Positions 40,779 to 49,882 are shown, counted from the first letter of the stretch. The stretch is 64,000 nucleotides of DNA from Streptomyces sp. NBC_01716 (GCF_036248275.1 NZ_CP109181.1:6634001-6698000), one strand, 5' to 3'. Notes: generated by a model not told the origin, from the sequence alone. Numbers and translations are program-made.

Positions 40779-41621
40779 GTGAGCATCGTGCCCGCGGAGG
40801 CCGTCGGCGGGAAGCGCCGGACCGTCCCGGACCCCCGTGCCGCGAGCGACGGAGCCGGCCGGGGGCCGGCCGCGCTGGCGCCGCGTGCGCGGCTGCTGCC
40901 CTCGCTCGCCGCCGTGTACCGCGCGCAGCTGTCGCGGGCGCGGGTCGCCCGGATCCCGCTGCTTTTCGTCGCGACCTTCCAGTCCGTCGGGATCATGATC
41001 CTGATGCGCGGCGTCGTCGACGGCGGCGCCGAGGCGCGCGCCGTGGTCGCGGGGTCGAGCGTGCTCGTCGTGGCCTTCGTCGCGCTCAATCTGCTCGCCC
41101 AGTACTTCGGTCAGCTCCGGGCCACCGGCGGGCTCGACCACTACGCGACGCTGCCCGTGCCGCCCGCCGCCGTGGTGCTGGGCGCGGCCGGGGCGTACGC
41201 CTCGTTCACCGTCCCGGGCACCGCCGTGACCGCGGTGACCGGCAGTCTGCTCTTCGACCTGCCGCTCACCCACCTCTGGGTGCTGGTCGCGGTCATCCCG
41301 CTCTCCGGCGCCGCGCTGGCCGGGCTCGGGGCCGCGCTCGGGCTGCTGGCGCCCCGCCAGGAGCTCGCCACGCTGCTCGGGCAGCTCGGCATGTCCGCCG
41401 CGCTGCTGCTGGGTGTGCTGCCCGCCGACCGGCTGCCGGGGCCGATCGCGTACGCCCGGGATCTGCTGCCGTCCACGTACGGCGTGGAGGCCCTGGCCCG
41501 TACCTTCGACAGGCATCCCGACTGGCCCACCGTCGCGCTCGACCTCGCGGTCTGCGCGGCCGTCGGCGTCGTCTCGCTGGCCGTGGCGACGTGGGCGTAC
41601 AGGCGTGCGGCAGTCCGATGA
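40779..41621 (+). CDS. ABC-2 type transporter permease
   Basis: Membrane subunit of the exporter. Seen: an N-terminal cytoplasmic tail of about 45 residues, then six hydrophobic segments (around IPLLFVATFQSVGIMIL, SSVLVVAFVALNLLA, AAVVLGAAGAYASF, LWVLVAVIPLSGAALAG, LGMSAALLLGVLP and VALDLAVCAAVGVVSLA), as in ABC-2 permeases. YARDLLPSTYGVEALA before the last helix is typical. The GTG at 40779 follows ACAGGAGC; 280 residues. It probably pairs with the ATPase at 39116-40096. Confidence 0.82.
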   Translation: MSIVPAEAVGGKRRTVPDPRAASDGAGRGPAALAPRARLLPSLAAVYRAQLSRARVARIPLLFVATFQSVGIMILMRGVVDGGAEARAVVAGSSVLVVAFVALNLLAQYFGQLRATGGLDHYATLPVPPAAVVLGAAGAYASFTVPGTAVTAVTGSLLFDLPLTHLWVLVAVIPLSGAALAGLGAALGLLAPRQELATLLGQLGMSAALLLGVLPADRLPGPIAYARDLLPSTYGVEALARTFDRHPDWPTVALDLAVCAAVGVVSLAVATWAYRRAAVR

Positions 41622-41643
41622 GGCACTGCCGGGCCATGCCTGG

Positions 41644-41649
41644 CACGAT
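41644..41649 (+). promoter_or_regulatory. -10-like element of the DUF2567-type gene
   Basis: CACGAT ends 6 bases before the GTG at 41656 and no ribosome-binding site is visible, suggesting leaderless expression. Confidence 0.3.
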
Positions 41650-41655
41650 GGCGGG

Positions 41656-42327
41656 GTGACAGCTCCTCTGACGCCGCCCCACCAGCCCCCGAACGACGGC
41701 CCCTGGCAGCACGCCCAGGGCGCGGGGGCCACGGCCGCCCACCACACCGCCAAGGCGGCGGACGAGGCCGACACGAGGACCGAGCTGAAGCAGGCAGCCG
41801 TCGTGACGCTCGTCGTGGCTGTCTCCGGCGTGCTGCTCGGACTGCTCTGGCTCTGGCTGTCGCCCCGGGTGCCGCTGATCGCCGGTGAGTCGGCCGTGTT
41901 CCTGAAGGACACGGAGGGCGAGGAAGCTATCGGCGCGGACGGCACGTTCGTGCTGCTGGCCCTGGGATTCGGCCTGGTCAGCGCTGCCCTGGTCTTCCTC
42001 TTCCGACGGCGCGGCGGTGTCCCGCTCGTCGTGGGCCTGGCACTGGGCGGGCTGCTCGCCTCGGGGCTGGCCTGGCTGGTCGGCTGGGGTCTTGGCCCGG
42101 ACGACGTGGTCACACAGGCACGGGCGGCCGGAGAGGGCGCGACGTTCGACGCGCCGCTGGAGCTGAACGCGCGGGGAGCGCTGCTGGCGTGGCCGGTGGC
42201 GGCGATGATCGTGCACCTGGCGCTGACGGCGCTGTTCGGCCCGCGCGACCCGGAGCCGGAGTGGGTGCCGTTCGGGGCGCCGTATCTGCCGGCCGACCGG
42301 GAGGACGGGCCGGAGACCGGACGCTGA
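41656..42327 (+). CDS. DUF2567-type membrane protein
   Basis: Membrane protein of unknown function that I assign to DUF2567 from the overall pattern. Seen: a Pro/His/Ala-rich N-terminus (HQPPNDGPWQH), then four hydrophobic segments (about residues 45-68, 95-112, 122-145 and 175-195). A loop after the first segment contains LSPRVPLIAGESAVFLKDTEGEEAIGAD in shortened conserved blocks, and the C-terminus is acidic and Pro-rich. The GTG at 41656 gives 223 residues. It is convergent with ybaK. Confidence 0.7.
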   Translation: MTAPLTPPHQPPNDGPWQHAQGAGATAAHHTAKAADEADTRTELKQAAVVTLVVAVSGVLLGLLWLWLSPRVPLIAGESAVFLKDTEGEEAIGADGTFVLLALGFGLVSAALVFLFRRRGGVPLVVGLALGGLLASGLAWLVGWGLGPDDVVTQARAAGEGATFDAPLELNARGALLAWPVAAMIVHLALTALFGPRDPEPEWVPFGAPYLPADREDGPETGR

Positions 42328-42345
42328 CCTCGCCCCGTCGAGCCG

Positions 42346-42846
42346 TCACGCCTTGGCGATCGGGGCCAGCGTCGCGGCCGTCAGGGACGTCAGGTCCGAG
42401 GGGGACAGTTCCACCTCCAGGCCGCGGCGGCCCGCCGAGACGCAGACCGTCGCGTGGGTCCCCGCCGACGCGTCGAGGACCGTACGGAGCCGCTTGCGCT
42501 GGCCCAGTGGCGAGATGCCGCCGCGTACGTAGCCCGTGGTGCGCTCCGCCGCCGCCGGGTCCGCCATCGTCGCCCGCTTGCCGCTTACCGCGGCGGCCAG
42601 CGCCTTGAGGTCCAGCGAGCCGGAGACCGGGACGACCGCCACGGTCAGTTCGCCGTCGACGTCGGCGACCAGCGTCTTGAACACCCGGTCCGCCGGGACC
42701 CCCAGAGCCGCCGCGGCCTCCTCGCCGTACGAGGGGGCCGCCGGGTCGTGTTCGTACGCGTGCAGGGTGAACTCGGCCTTCGCCGCCGTCAGCGCGACCG
42801 TCGCCGGGGTGCCGCCGGCGGCCTTCTTCGCTTGCTTCTTCGCCAA
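42346..42846 (-). CDS. ybaK: YbaK/EbsC-family Cys-tRNA(Pro) deacylase
   Basis: Trans-editing enzyme that hydrolyses Cys wrongly attached to tRNA-Pro. Seen: a Lys/Ala start, FTLHAYEHDPAAPSYGEEAAAAL, the essential Lys in DRVFKTLVAD, and GYVRGGISPLGQRKRL, the family signature near the C-terminus. It starts with TTG at 42846 behind GCGAGGAAC; 166 residues, normal length. It lies downstream of the LON-domain gene on the same strand, 58 bases apart. Confidence 0.88.
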   Translation of the reverse strand: MAKKQAKKAAGGTPATVALTAAKAEFTLHAYEHDPAAPSYGEEAAAALGVPADRVFKTLVADVDGELTVAVVPVSGSLDLKALAAAVSGKRATMADPAAAERTTGYVRGGISPLGQRKRLRTVLDASAGTHATVCVSAGRRGLEVELSPSDLTSLTAATLAPIAKA

Positions 42847-42904
42847 GGGATCTGTTCCTCGCGTCAGTTGAAGAGCCCACAGACCTGAGAAGAGCCCGCG
42901 GAGG

Positions 42905-43645
42905 TCAGTTGGGGCTCGTCGGGCCCCGGGTGAGGTCCACGGCCGGCAGCGACGGCAGATGCCGGATCACCGCGGTCTCGGCGCGCAGCAGCTTCAGTTC
43001 CTCCCGGAGCCGCGTCACGGTGTCCGGGGCCTGGAGCAGCCGCTGCTTCGCCGGGATGTCCAGGACGGCCGCCGCGGCCACCAGATACGAGACGACGGAC
43101 GGCTCCTCGGGCAGGTCGTCGCCGGTCGACAGCGACCGCTCACGCGCTCCCGCCAGCCGTTTCTGGTAGCTGCGGAACGCCCGCAGGACGCCTTCGGCGA
43201 GTGCTCCCGCCCCCTCACCCGAGTCCTCTTCGACCGCCTCGACCTCGGCGGTCAGATACGGCCCGCCGGTGTCGACGGAGAGCAGCCGGACCCGGCTGGT
43301 GCCGGTGCCCAGCACCTCGAAGCTGCCGTCCTGGCGTTCGCGGATCGTGGTCGCGTCGGCGACGCAGCCCACCTGGTGGAAGGCCTTCAGCGGCTCGGCG
43401 CCGAAGCCCGCCGACGGCCCGCGCTCCGGCAGGGACGTGGGGTCGGGCATGCCCGACGCGGTCGGCGCGACCTCGTGCCCGTCGCGGATCGCGACCACGA
43501 CGAAGCGTCGCGGTTCGGACTCGTCTGTCTTGAGCAGGTCGCGCATCATGGCGCGATACCGCTCCTCGAAGATGTTCAGGGGCATGACGAGGCCCGGGAA
43601 CAACACCGCGTTCAGCGGGAAGAGAGGGAGATGTGCGGTGGTCAC
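42905..43645 (-). CDS. LON-domain (PUA-like) substrate-binding protein
   Basis: Stand-alone homologue of the Lon protease N-terminal domain, without ATPase or protease parts. Seen: HLPLFPLNAVLFPGLVMPLNIFEERYR at the N-terminus in the order typical of the family, VGCVADATTIRERQDG, and a C-terminal helical part with DIPAKQRLLQAPD and LRAETAVIRHLPSLP. The GTG at 43645 lies 8 bases after a TACGCT box; 246 residues. It directly follows the stop of the upstream repeat-like gene (5 bases). Its function is unknown; it may bind protein substrates. Confidence 0.85.
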   Translation of the reverse strand: MTTAHLPLFPLNAVLFPGLVMPLNIFEERYRAMMRDLLKTDESEPRRFVVVAIRDGHEVAPTASGMPDPTSLPERGPSAGFGAEPLKAFHQVGCVADATTIRERQDGSFEVLGTGTSRVRLLSVDTGGPYLTAEVEAVEEDSGEGAGALAEGVLRAFRSYQKRLAGARERSLSTGDDLPEEPSVVSYLVAAAAVLDIPAKQRLLQAPDTVTRLREELKLLRAETAVIRHLPSLPAVDLTRGPTSPN

Positions 43646-43650
43646 AACGC

Positions 43651-44667
43651 TCAAGCGTAATGGCCGCGCGGACGCCCTCGGTCTGTCCGGTTCCACAACG
43701 GCATCCCGGAGGCCACCTGGAGGCGTACGCCGTCGCGTGTCTCCAGGAAGTGACCCAGCGGATCGTCGGTCAGCGACGTCCACGGAAAGGACGTCGCGTA
43801 CGGGCCGATCAGCCGGAACTGTTCCAGCGCCTCGTCCCATCGGCGCCGTCTGACCAGCACGTACGCCAGCAGGTTCCGTACCTCCGCCGGCCAGGAGTCG
43901 CCCACCGCGTACACGGACGAGAGCCGGATCGCCTCGTCGCAGGCCGCGTCTGTCCGGTCCGTCGTCATCGAGGTGAGGTCGTCGTCAAGCAGCCGGCTGA
44001 AGGCGGCCCGCATCGGAAGTGCCTTGACGAGCGACCCGGGCAGCGCGTCCGCGGCGGCCTGTTCGGCGAAGTCGAAGCACTCCTGGTGCGAGCCGTGCCA
44101 CTGGGCGGAGAGGTACTGCAGGGCCGCGACATGGCAGCCGTAGTGGTGCGACGAGCGGCGTACCGCCTCGCCCCAGAGCGACTCGAAGGCCCGGTGGCCC
44201 GCGTGCGTGCCGCGCGCGTGGTCCAGGGCGATCCGCCACGGCACCGGGTCGCGCGGGTCGCCGTCGGCCGCCGCGCCGATCAGCGGGCCCATCTCCCGCA
44301 GGAGCTCGGCGCGGGCGGGGGACTCCCAGGCCTTGCGCACACCGAGTTCGGCCTTGACGACGAGCGCGTCCGGGTCGGCGGGCGAGGCGGCGAGCCAGTG
44401 GGCGAGCCATTCGTGGCGGTTGTGGGCGAAGGCGGCGAGCCGCATCACATAGCGGTCGCGGTCCTCCCACTCGGCGGATTCGCGCGTGGTCGCCAGCAGC
44501 TTCGCCGCGTGCTCGTACTCGCCGAGCGCGGCGGAGACGAGCGCCGGGGCGAGCCGCTCGTCGGGGGCGTCGAGCAGTACCGCATCGTCCGGCGGAAGCC
44601 CCTCGGCGAGCCGCGGGGTGTGCCGGAGCATGCGCGCGGTACTGATCAGGGCGCGAATCAATGACAT
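43651..44667 (-). CDS. Conserved-looking helical-repeat protein, function unknown
   Basis: Not assigned to a named family. The protein is rich in Ala/Leu/Trp helices with a TPR-like rhythm (SAALGEYEHAAKLLATT, AFAHNRHEWLAHWLAA, LLAYVLVRRRRWDEALEQF) and contains several His and Trp residues. The ATG at 44667 (338 residues) was chosen over 44679 because neither has a clear ribosome site and the next ATG lies 8 bases after a CAATGG box. It is soluble, with no signal peptide. It forms a tight pair with the LON-domain gene, suggesting related function. Confidence 0.7.
   Translation of the reverse strand: MSLIRALISTARMLRHTPRLAEGLPPDDAVLLDAPDERLAPALVSAALGEYEHAAKLLATTRESAEWEDRDRYVMRLAAFAHNRHEWLAHWLAASPADPDALVVKAELGVRKAWESPARAELLREMGPLIGAAADGDPRDPVPWRIALDHARGTHAGHRAFESLWGEAVRRSSHHYGCHVAALQYLSAQWHGSHQECFDFAEQAAADALPGSLVKALPMRAAFSRLLDDDLTSMTTDRTDAACDEAIRLSSVYAVGDSWPAEVRNLLAYVLVRRRRWDEALEQFRLIGPYATSFPWTSLTDDPLGHFLETRDGVRLQVASGMPLWNRTDRGRPRGHYA
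43654..43659 (-). promoter_or_regulatory. -10-like element of the LON-domain gene
   Basis: TACGCT on the minus strand lies in the last codons of the upstream gene and ends 8 bases before the GTG at 43645, hinting at an internal leaderless promoter. Confidence 0.35.
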
Positions 44668-44793
44668 GGTGCGGACCATTGAAAACCGCAGGTCGCAGAG
44701 GCGCCAGAGGGCATATGTGAAGCTTTGGTGGTGGGTGAAAGGTTGTCTCGGGCCAGGTCAAGGGAGAGTAAAGAAAGCCGTCCCGGCGCTGGG

Positions 44794-46413
44794 TCAGCCG
44801 CGGCGCAGGAGACGTGAGGCACCTGCTGCGACTGTTGTGGCGAGGATCCAGCCGAGCAGGATCATCGCCGCCGAGAGCCACTGCCAGCCGCCCTCCGGCC
44901 GCCAGTGCCCGTCCTGGCCCAGATCGATCACCGGCACCAGCAGATCCAGTACGTACAGGGCCGGATTCCACGCCGGATGCTCCTCGGACTTGATCGCCTC
45001 CGGGGCGTGCCGCGCGAAGACGAACGTGCCCGCCGCCCACAGCATGGCCATCCACAGCGCGGCCCGGCCGGGACGGTAGCCGTAGGCCACCGTCCAGTCC
45101 TGGATGAAGCCCCAGATCTTCCCCGCCACCGGCAGCGTCTCGCGCCGTCGGCGCTGCTTGGCCAGCAGCACCTCACGGGCGTCGGCGTCCTCGCCGCTGT
45201 TGCGCATCACCTGCGCAAGGCGTTCGTACGGCTCCGGCGAGTACTCCGGCGTCGCCGAGTCCAGCCACTCCAGCCGCCGGTTGAGCGGGAAATGGCCGGA
45301 CGGCACCACGTTCTCGTAGACGAAACCGCCCATCGCGAGACCGCCGGGGCCCGGCCAGCTCGTGGAGAGATCCATCAGCGTGATGATCTTCGCGCCGTTC
45401 AGCACGACCCTGCCCTCCAGCGGGCGCTCGCACTGGAAGCGCAGCTCCGTCGCGGTGATCCGGCGCAGCGACAGCTCCTCGCCGGGCGACATCAGGAAAC
45501 GGGCCTGGTGGAGGTCGATCGTGTCGCCGAACCGGCCGTCGTCGAGGCGCACCCCGCCGTAGCACTCGAAGCGCCGGATCTCGGTGCCCGGCGGCAACGA
45601 CCCGCGGCCCGCGGTGTTGCCGGTGTAGACCGTGCCGTACGGCGGTGTGGAGTTGGCGTTGCCCGTCGCGATGCTCACGACCGCGCCCGTCAGATAGAGC
45701 GAGCGCTCGACGGTCAGCTGCGGCGCGTTGAGCGCGCGGCGCTCGCCCGCCGCGCGCAGCCGGCTGCCGCGCAGCATCAGCGAGCCCCCGACCTTCGAGC
45801 CGCGCAGGCTGAACTCCCCGTGCGTCTCTATCTGTTCGGCCTGAAGGTCCTGGCCGACCGACATCCCGTCGGCGGCTATCGACCGGCTGCTGCTGTCCGG
45901 CCGGACGGATATCTGGCTGATCAGCAGGTCCGTGCCGATCTGCGCGTCGGTGAGCCGGATACCGCGCGCGACCTGGCAGCGAGGCAGATGCAGATCGCCC
46001 TCGGTGCGCAGCCGGGCGGCCTCCAGGCGCGGGATCACACACCCCACCAGCCGCAGCGTGGTGAAGTGGCACTCAGGCAGCACCAGTTCACGCTCGAAGC
46101 GGCAGAACGTCAGCTCCACGTACGGCTCGACATTGCCGCCGGCCAGGTTCAGCGACCCGCTGATGTACGCCCCGCGCAGCTTGAGCGCGGCGACCCGCCC
46201 CGGGCGCGCCGAGGGACCGCTCAGCAGCAGCAGCGCGACCACGCGGGCGCGCACGCTGCGGTGCTCACCCCAGGGGCCGGCCGCGGCCGGATCGTTGAGC
46301 AGTGGACTCGGCACGCTCAGGTCGTAGGTACTGCCGTTCCGGAACGCCTGCCACATGCCGAGTTCTGTGGCCGAGAGCCAGTCCGGAGCTTCGTCGTCCT
46401 GCGGCTCGGACAC
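44794..46413 (-). CDS. Beta-helix-like protein with C-terminal membrane segments
   Basis: No confident family name; similar actinobacterial proteins are often labelled membrane-associated oxidoreductase without biochemical support. Seen: residues 70-350 repeat short strands of the type LKLRGAYISGSLNLAGG, LRLVGCVIPRLEAARLRTEGDLHLPRC and FSLRGSKVGGSLMLRGSRL (given in parts), which suggests a bactofilin- or pentapeptide-like beta-helix. The C-terminus has two to three hydrophobic helices (about 445-470 and 510-535). It starts with GTG behind GTGAGG; 539 residues. No cofactor motif is seen, so oxidoreductase activity is doubtful. Confidence 0.75.
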   Translation of the reverse strand: MSEPQDDEAPDWLSATELGMWQAFRNGSTYDLSVPSPLLNDPAAAGPWGEHRSVRARVVALLLLSGPSARPGRVAALKLRGAYISGSLNLAGGNVEPYVELTFCRFERELVLPECHFTTLRLVGCVIPRLEAARLRTEGDLHLPRCQVARGIRLTDAQIGTDLLISQISVRPDSSSRSIAADGMSVGQDLQAEQIETHGEFSLRGSKVGGSLMLRGSRLRAAGERRALNAPQLTVERSLYLTGAVVSIATGNANSTPPYGTVYTGNTAGRGSLPPGTEIRRFECYGGVRLDDGRFGDTIDLHQARFLMSPGEELSLRRITATELRFQCERPLEGRVVLNGAKIITLMDLSTSWPGPGGLAMGGFVYENVVPSGHFPLNRRLEWLDSATPEYSPEPYERLAQVMRNSGEDADAREVLLAKQRRRRETLPVAGKIWGFIQDWTVAYGYRPGRAALWMAMLWAAGTFVFARHAPEAIKSEEHPAWNPALYVLDLLVPVIDLGQDGHWRPEGGWQWLSAAMILLGWILATTVAAGASRLLRRG

Positions 46414-46642
46414 TGCCGCGCCTCACTTCCCCGTTTGCCGTGCTGTGCGCCGTACCTCACGCTGTGGTCGTGTGACTCCCGCGCAGCCGTCGCCGGGCGG
46501 GGCTGCTGTGGTGAGGTCGTACGAACGTTCTTCCCTCTGAGTGACCGATCGAACGCCAATCGTTGACATTAGTAGCCGTGAGTGACATTCGGGGCTCATA
46601 TCAGCCAGTGATACGGGCGGCCGTCGGCCGGATCAGGTCTGC

Positions 46643-46648
46643 GAGAAT
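46643..46648 (+). promoter_or_regulatory. -10-like element of hisD
   Basis: GAGAAT ends 7 bases before the hisD GTG. A TTGACA further upstream (46563-46568) is too far to be its -35 and may belong to another start. The 46414-46655 gap shows no gene. Confidence 0.35.
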
Positions 46649-46655
46649 TGACCGC

Positions 46656-48014
46656 GTGATCTCACGAATCGATCTGCGCGGCGCCGCCCTCCCCGAGGGC
46701 GCCGCACTGCGCGACCTGCTGCCCCGTGCCGACTTCGACGTGGAAGCCGCCCTCTCGAAGGTGCGCCCCATCTGCGAGGACGTGCGCCATCGCGGCACCG
46801 CGGCGCTGATCGAGTACGCGGAGAAGTTCGACGGCGTCTCGCTGGAGCGCGTACGGGTCCCCGCCGAAGCCCTCACCCGGGCCCTGGCGGCCCTGGATCC
46901 CGCCGTACGGGCCGCGCTCGACGAGTCCATCAGGCGGGCCCGTATCGTCCACCGCGCCCAGCGGCGCGCGGCGCACACCACCCAGGTCGTGCCCGGCGGC
47001 AAGGTGACCGAGAAGTGGGTGCCGGTCTCCCGCGTCGGGCTGTACGCGCCCGGCGGACGCGCCGTCTACCCGTCGTCCGTGATCATGAACGTGGTCCCGG
47101 CGCAGGAAGCGGGCGTCGGCTCGATCGCCCTCGCCTCCCCTCCGCAGCAGGAGTTCGACGGCCTGCCGCACCCGACGATCCTGGCCGCCTGCGCCCTGCT
47201 GGGCGTCGACGAGGTGTACGCGGTCGGCGGCGCCCAGGCCGTCGCGATGTTCGCGTACGGGACGACCGGCCCCGACGGCTGCCCGCCCGCCGACATGGTC
47301 ACCGGACCCGGCAACATCTGGGTCACCGCCGCCAAGCGCTACTTCGCGGGCCGTATCGGCATCGACACCGAGGCGGGCCCGACCGAGATCGCCGTCCTCG
47401 CCGACGGGACCGCCGACCCGGCGCACGTCGCCGCCGACCTGATCAGCCAGGCCGAGCACGACCCGCTCGCCGCCGCCGTCCTCGTCACCGACTCCGTCGA
47501 ACTCGCCGACGCCGTCGAGAAGGAACTGGTGCCGCAGACCGCGGCCACCAAGCACGTCGAGGAGCGCATCGCGCCCGCCCTGGCGGGCAAGCAGTCCGCG
47601 ATCGTGCTGGTCGACGGCGTCGAGGAGGGCCTGCGGGTCGTCGACGCGTACGGCGCCGAGCACCTGGAGGTGCAGACCGCCGACGCCGCCGATGTCGCCG
47701 CCCGGGTCCGCAACGCGGGTGCGATCTTCGTGGGGCCGTACGCCCCGGTCTCGCTCGGCGACTACTGCGCCGGCTCCAACCACGTACTGCCGACCGGCGG
47801 TTGTGCCTGTCACTCCTCCGGCCTGTCCGTCCAGTCCTTCCTGCGCGGCATCCACATCGTCGACTACACGCGGGACGCCCTCGCCGATGTCGCCCACCAC
47901 GTGGTGACGCTCGCCGAGGCCGAGGACCTGCCCGCGCACGGCGCCGCCGTCAAGGCGCGTTTCGGCTGGAAACTGCCCTCGCGGCGGCCCACGGGGGAGG
48001 TGCCCGACGCGTGA
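46656..48014 (+). CDS. hisD: Histidinol dehydrogenase HisD
   Basis: Zn2+- and NAD-dependent enzyme for the last two oxidations of histidine synthesis (histidinol to histidine). Seen: VPVSRVGLYAPGGRAVYPSSV, VYAVGGAQAVAMFAYGT, GPGNIWVTAAKRYF, the glycine-rich EAGPTEIAVLAD, SQAEHDPLAAA with metal-site residues, and AGSNHVLPTGGCA. The GTG at 46656 gives 452 residues; the frame extends upstream without homology. It is the first gene of a tightly packed his operon, with a GTGA overlap to hisC. Confidence 0.96.
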   Translation: MISRIDLRGAALPEGAALRDLLPRADFDVEAALSKVRPICEDVRHRGTAALIEYAEKFDGVSLERVRVPAEALTRALAALDPAVRAALDESIRRARIVHRAQRRAAHTTQVVPGGKVTEKWVPVSRVGLYAPGGRAVYPSSVIMNVVPAQEAGVGSIALASPPQQEFDGLPHPTILAACALLGVDEVYAVGGAQAVAMFAYGTTGPDGCPPADMVTGPGNIWVTAAKRYFAGRIGIDTEAGPTEIAVLADGTADPAHVAADLISQAEHDPLAAAVLVTDSVELADAVEKELVPQTAATKHVEERIAPALAGKQSAIVLVDGVEEGLRVVDAYGAEHLEVQTADAADVAARVRNAGAIFVGPYAPVSLGDYCAGSNHVLPTGGCACHSSGLSVQSFLRGIHIVDYTRDALADVAHHVVTLAEAEDLPAHGAAVKARFGWKLPSRRPTGEVPDA

Positions 48015-49120
48015 CGAACATCGACGACCTTCCCGTACGTGACGAACTGCGCGGCAAGTCCCCCTACGGGGCGCCCCAGTTGGACGTCCCCGTCCACCTC
48101 AACACCAATGAGAACCCGTACCCGCTGCCCGAACCGCTCGTCGAGCGGATCACCGAGCGGGTCCGGGAGGCCGCCCGCGGCCTCAACCGCTACCCCGACC
48201 GGGACGCGGTCGAACTGCGCACCGAGCTGGCCGCCTACCTCCGCCGCACCTCCGGCGACCTCCCGCTGACCGCCGCCAACGTATGGGCGGCCAACGGCTC
48301 CAACGAGGTCATCCAGCAGCTGCTCCAGACCTTCGGCGGCCCCGGCCGCACCGCGATCGGCTTCGAGCCCTCGTACTCGATGCACCACCTCATCGCGCGC
48401 GGCACCAGCACCGGCTGGATCTCCGGCCCTCGCAACGAGGACTTCACCATCGACGCCGACGCCGCCGCGCGGGCGATCGCCGAGCACCGCCCCGGCGTCG
48501 TCTTCATCACCACCCCCAACAACCCCACCGGCACCGCCGTCGACGCCGCGACCGTGGCCCGGCTGTACGACGCGGCGCAGGCGGCCGGTCCTTCGCTGGT
48601 CGTGGCCGACGAGGCGTACGTCGAATTCAGCCACCACCCCTCGCTCCTGCCGCTGCTCGCCGGCCGGCCGAACCTCGTCGTGTCCCGCACGATGTCCAAG
48701 GCCTTCGGCGCCGCCGGACTGCGCCTCGGCTATCTCGCCGCCGACCCCGCCGTGGTCGACGCCGTGCAGCTGGTGCGCCTGCCGTACCACCTGTCGGCCG
48801 TCACCCAGGCCACCGCGCTCGCCGCGCTGGAGCACACCGATACGCTGCTCGGATATGTCGAACGGCTCAAGACCGAGCGGGACCGGCTGGTCACCGAATT
48901 GCGGGCGATGGGCTTCGAGGTCACCGAATCGGACGCCAACTTCGTCCAGTTCGGCGTCTTCGACGACGCGCACCGGGCCTGGCGGACGATCCTCGACCAG
49001 GGCGTGCTGGTGCGCGACAACGGCGTCCCCGGCCGGCTGCGGGTCACGGCGGGCACCCCGTCCGAGAACGACGCGTTCCTCGACGCGGTACGTAAATTGA
49101 CGAAGGAGCAGAGCGCATGA
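48011..49120 (+). CDS. hisC: Histidinol-phosphate aminotransferase HisC
   Basis: Fold-type I PLP enzyme converting imidazole-acetol phosphate and glutamate to histidinol phosphate. Seen: LNTNENPYPLP, GLNRYPDRDAVELR, AANGSNEVIQQLL, TPNNPTGTAVD, VVADEAYVEFS and the PLP-binding Lys230 in SRTMSKAFGAAGLRLGY, in family order. The GTG at 48011 overlaps the hisD stop and gives 369 residues. The stop overlaps the hisB ATG. The long frame running upstream inside hisD is only a shadow. Confidence 0.95.
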   Translation: MTNIDDLPVRDELRGKSPYGAPQLDVPVHLNTNENPYPLPEPLVERITERVREAARGLNRYPDRDAVELRTELAAYLRRTSGDLPLTAANVWAANGSNEVIQQLLQTFGGPGRTAIGFEPSYSMHHLIARGTSTGWISGPRNEDFTIDADAAARAIAEHRPGVVFITTPNNPTGTAVDAATVARLYDAAQAAGPSLVVADEAYVEFSHHPSLLPLLAGRPNLVVSRTMSKAFGAAGLRLGYLAADPAVVDAVQLVRLPYHLSAVTQATALAALEHTDTLLGYVERLKTERDRLVTELRAMGFEVTESDANFVQFGVFDDAHRAWRTILDQGVLVRDNGVPGRLRVTAGTPSENDAFLDAVRKLTKEQSA

Positions 49121-49710
49121 GCCGTATCGGCCGCGTGGAACGAACGACCAAGGAGACCTCGGTCGTTGTCGAGCTCGACCTCGACGGCACGGGCAAGGTC
49201 GAGGTGTCGACGGGCGTCGGCTTCTACGACCACATGCTCGACCAGCTCGGCAGGCACGGACTCTTCGACCTGACGGTCAAGACCGAGGGCGATCTGCACA
49301 TCGACTCGCACCACACCATCGAGGACACCGCGCTCGCGCTCGGCGCCGCCTTCAAGCAGGCGCTCGGCGACAAGGTCGGCATCTACCGCTTCGGCAACTG
49401 CACCGTCCCGCTGGACGAATCGCTCGCCCAGGTCACCGTGGACCTCTCCGGCCGCCCCTATCTGGTGCACACCGAGCCGGAGGCCATGGCGCCGATGATC
49501 GGCAGTTACGACACGACGATGACCCGGCACATCCTGGAGTCGTTCGTGGCCCAGGCCCAGATCGCGCTGCACGTCCACGTCCCGTACGGGCGCAACGCGC
49601 ACCACATCGTCGAGTGCCAGTTCAAGGCGCTGGCCCGCGCGCTGCGGTACGCGAGCGAACGCGACCCGCGCGCCGTCGGCATCCTCCCGTCCACGAAGGG
49701 CGCGCTGTAA
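49117..49710 (+). CDS. hisB: Imidazoleglycerol-phosphate dehydratase HisB
   Basis: Mn2+-dependent dehydratase of histidine synthesis, monofunctional (no phosphatase domain, as usual outside enterobacteria). Seen: FYDHMLDQLGRHGLFDL, the first metal site DSHHTIEDTALALG, the second half-repeat HILESFVAQAQIALHV and the second metal site NAHHIVECQFKALARALR, showing the internal duplication. It has 197 residues. The ATG overlaps hisC (ATGA). A 4-base gap leads to a small membrane gene before hisH. Confidence 0.96.
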   Translation: MSRIGRVERTTKETSVVVELDLDGTGKVEVSTGVGFYDHMLDQLGRHGLFDLTVKTEGDLHIDSHHTIEDTALALGAAFKQALGDKVGIYRFGNCTVPLDESLAQVTVDLSGRPYLVHTEPEAMAPMIGSYDTTMTRHILESFVAQAQIALHVHVPYGRNAHHIVECQFKALARALRYASERDPRAVGILPSTKGAL

Positions 49711-49714
49711 TTTC

Positions 49715-49882
49715 ATGACCGGTCTCAACACCATCCTCATCGTCCTCGGCCTGTTCCTGGCCGGCGGCGTCTACTCCTTCGCCAAGCAGAAACAGCCCAC
49801 CGGCGTCATCGTCCTGCTCGGCATCTGCTCCGCGCTCGCTCTCGTCGCCGGCATCCTCCGTATCCAGGGGCTCTGGGAATGA
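49715..49882 (+). CDS. Small two-helix membrane protein inside the his operon
   Basis: Unrecognised 55-residue protein below the usual ORF length cut-off. Seen: two hydrophobic segments (about residues 4-20 and 30-48) joined by a short hydrophilic KQKQPTG turn, ending RIQGLWE. The ATG at 49715 is 4 bases after the hisB stop and the stop overlaps the hisH ATG (ATGA), so it is embedded in the coupled operon; codon third positions are nearly all G or C. This supports real translation. A role in histidine synthesis is not evident. Confidence 0.8.
   Translation: MTGLNTILIVLGLFLAGGVYSFAKQKQPTGVIVLLGICSALALVAGILRIQGLWE

Noticed and set aside
40020..42113. A 697-codon minus-strand open frame across the exporter permease and the low-complexity gap
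   Set aside because: The product is Gly/Arg/Pro/Ser repeats with no start signal; the permease on the plus strand has membrane helices and a ribosome site.
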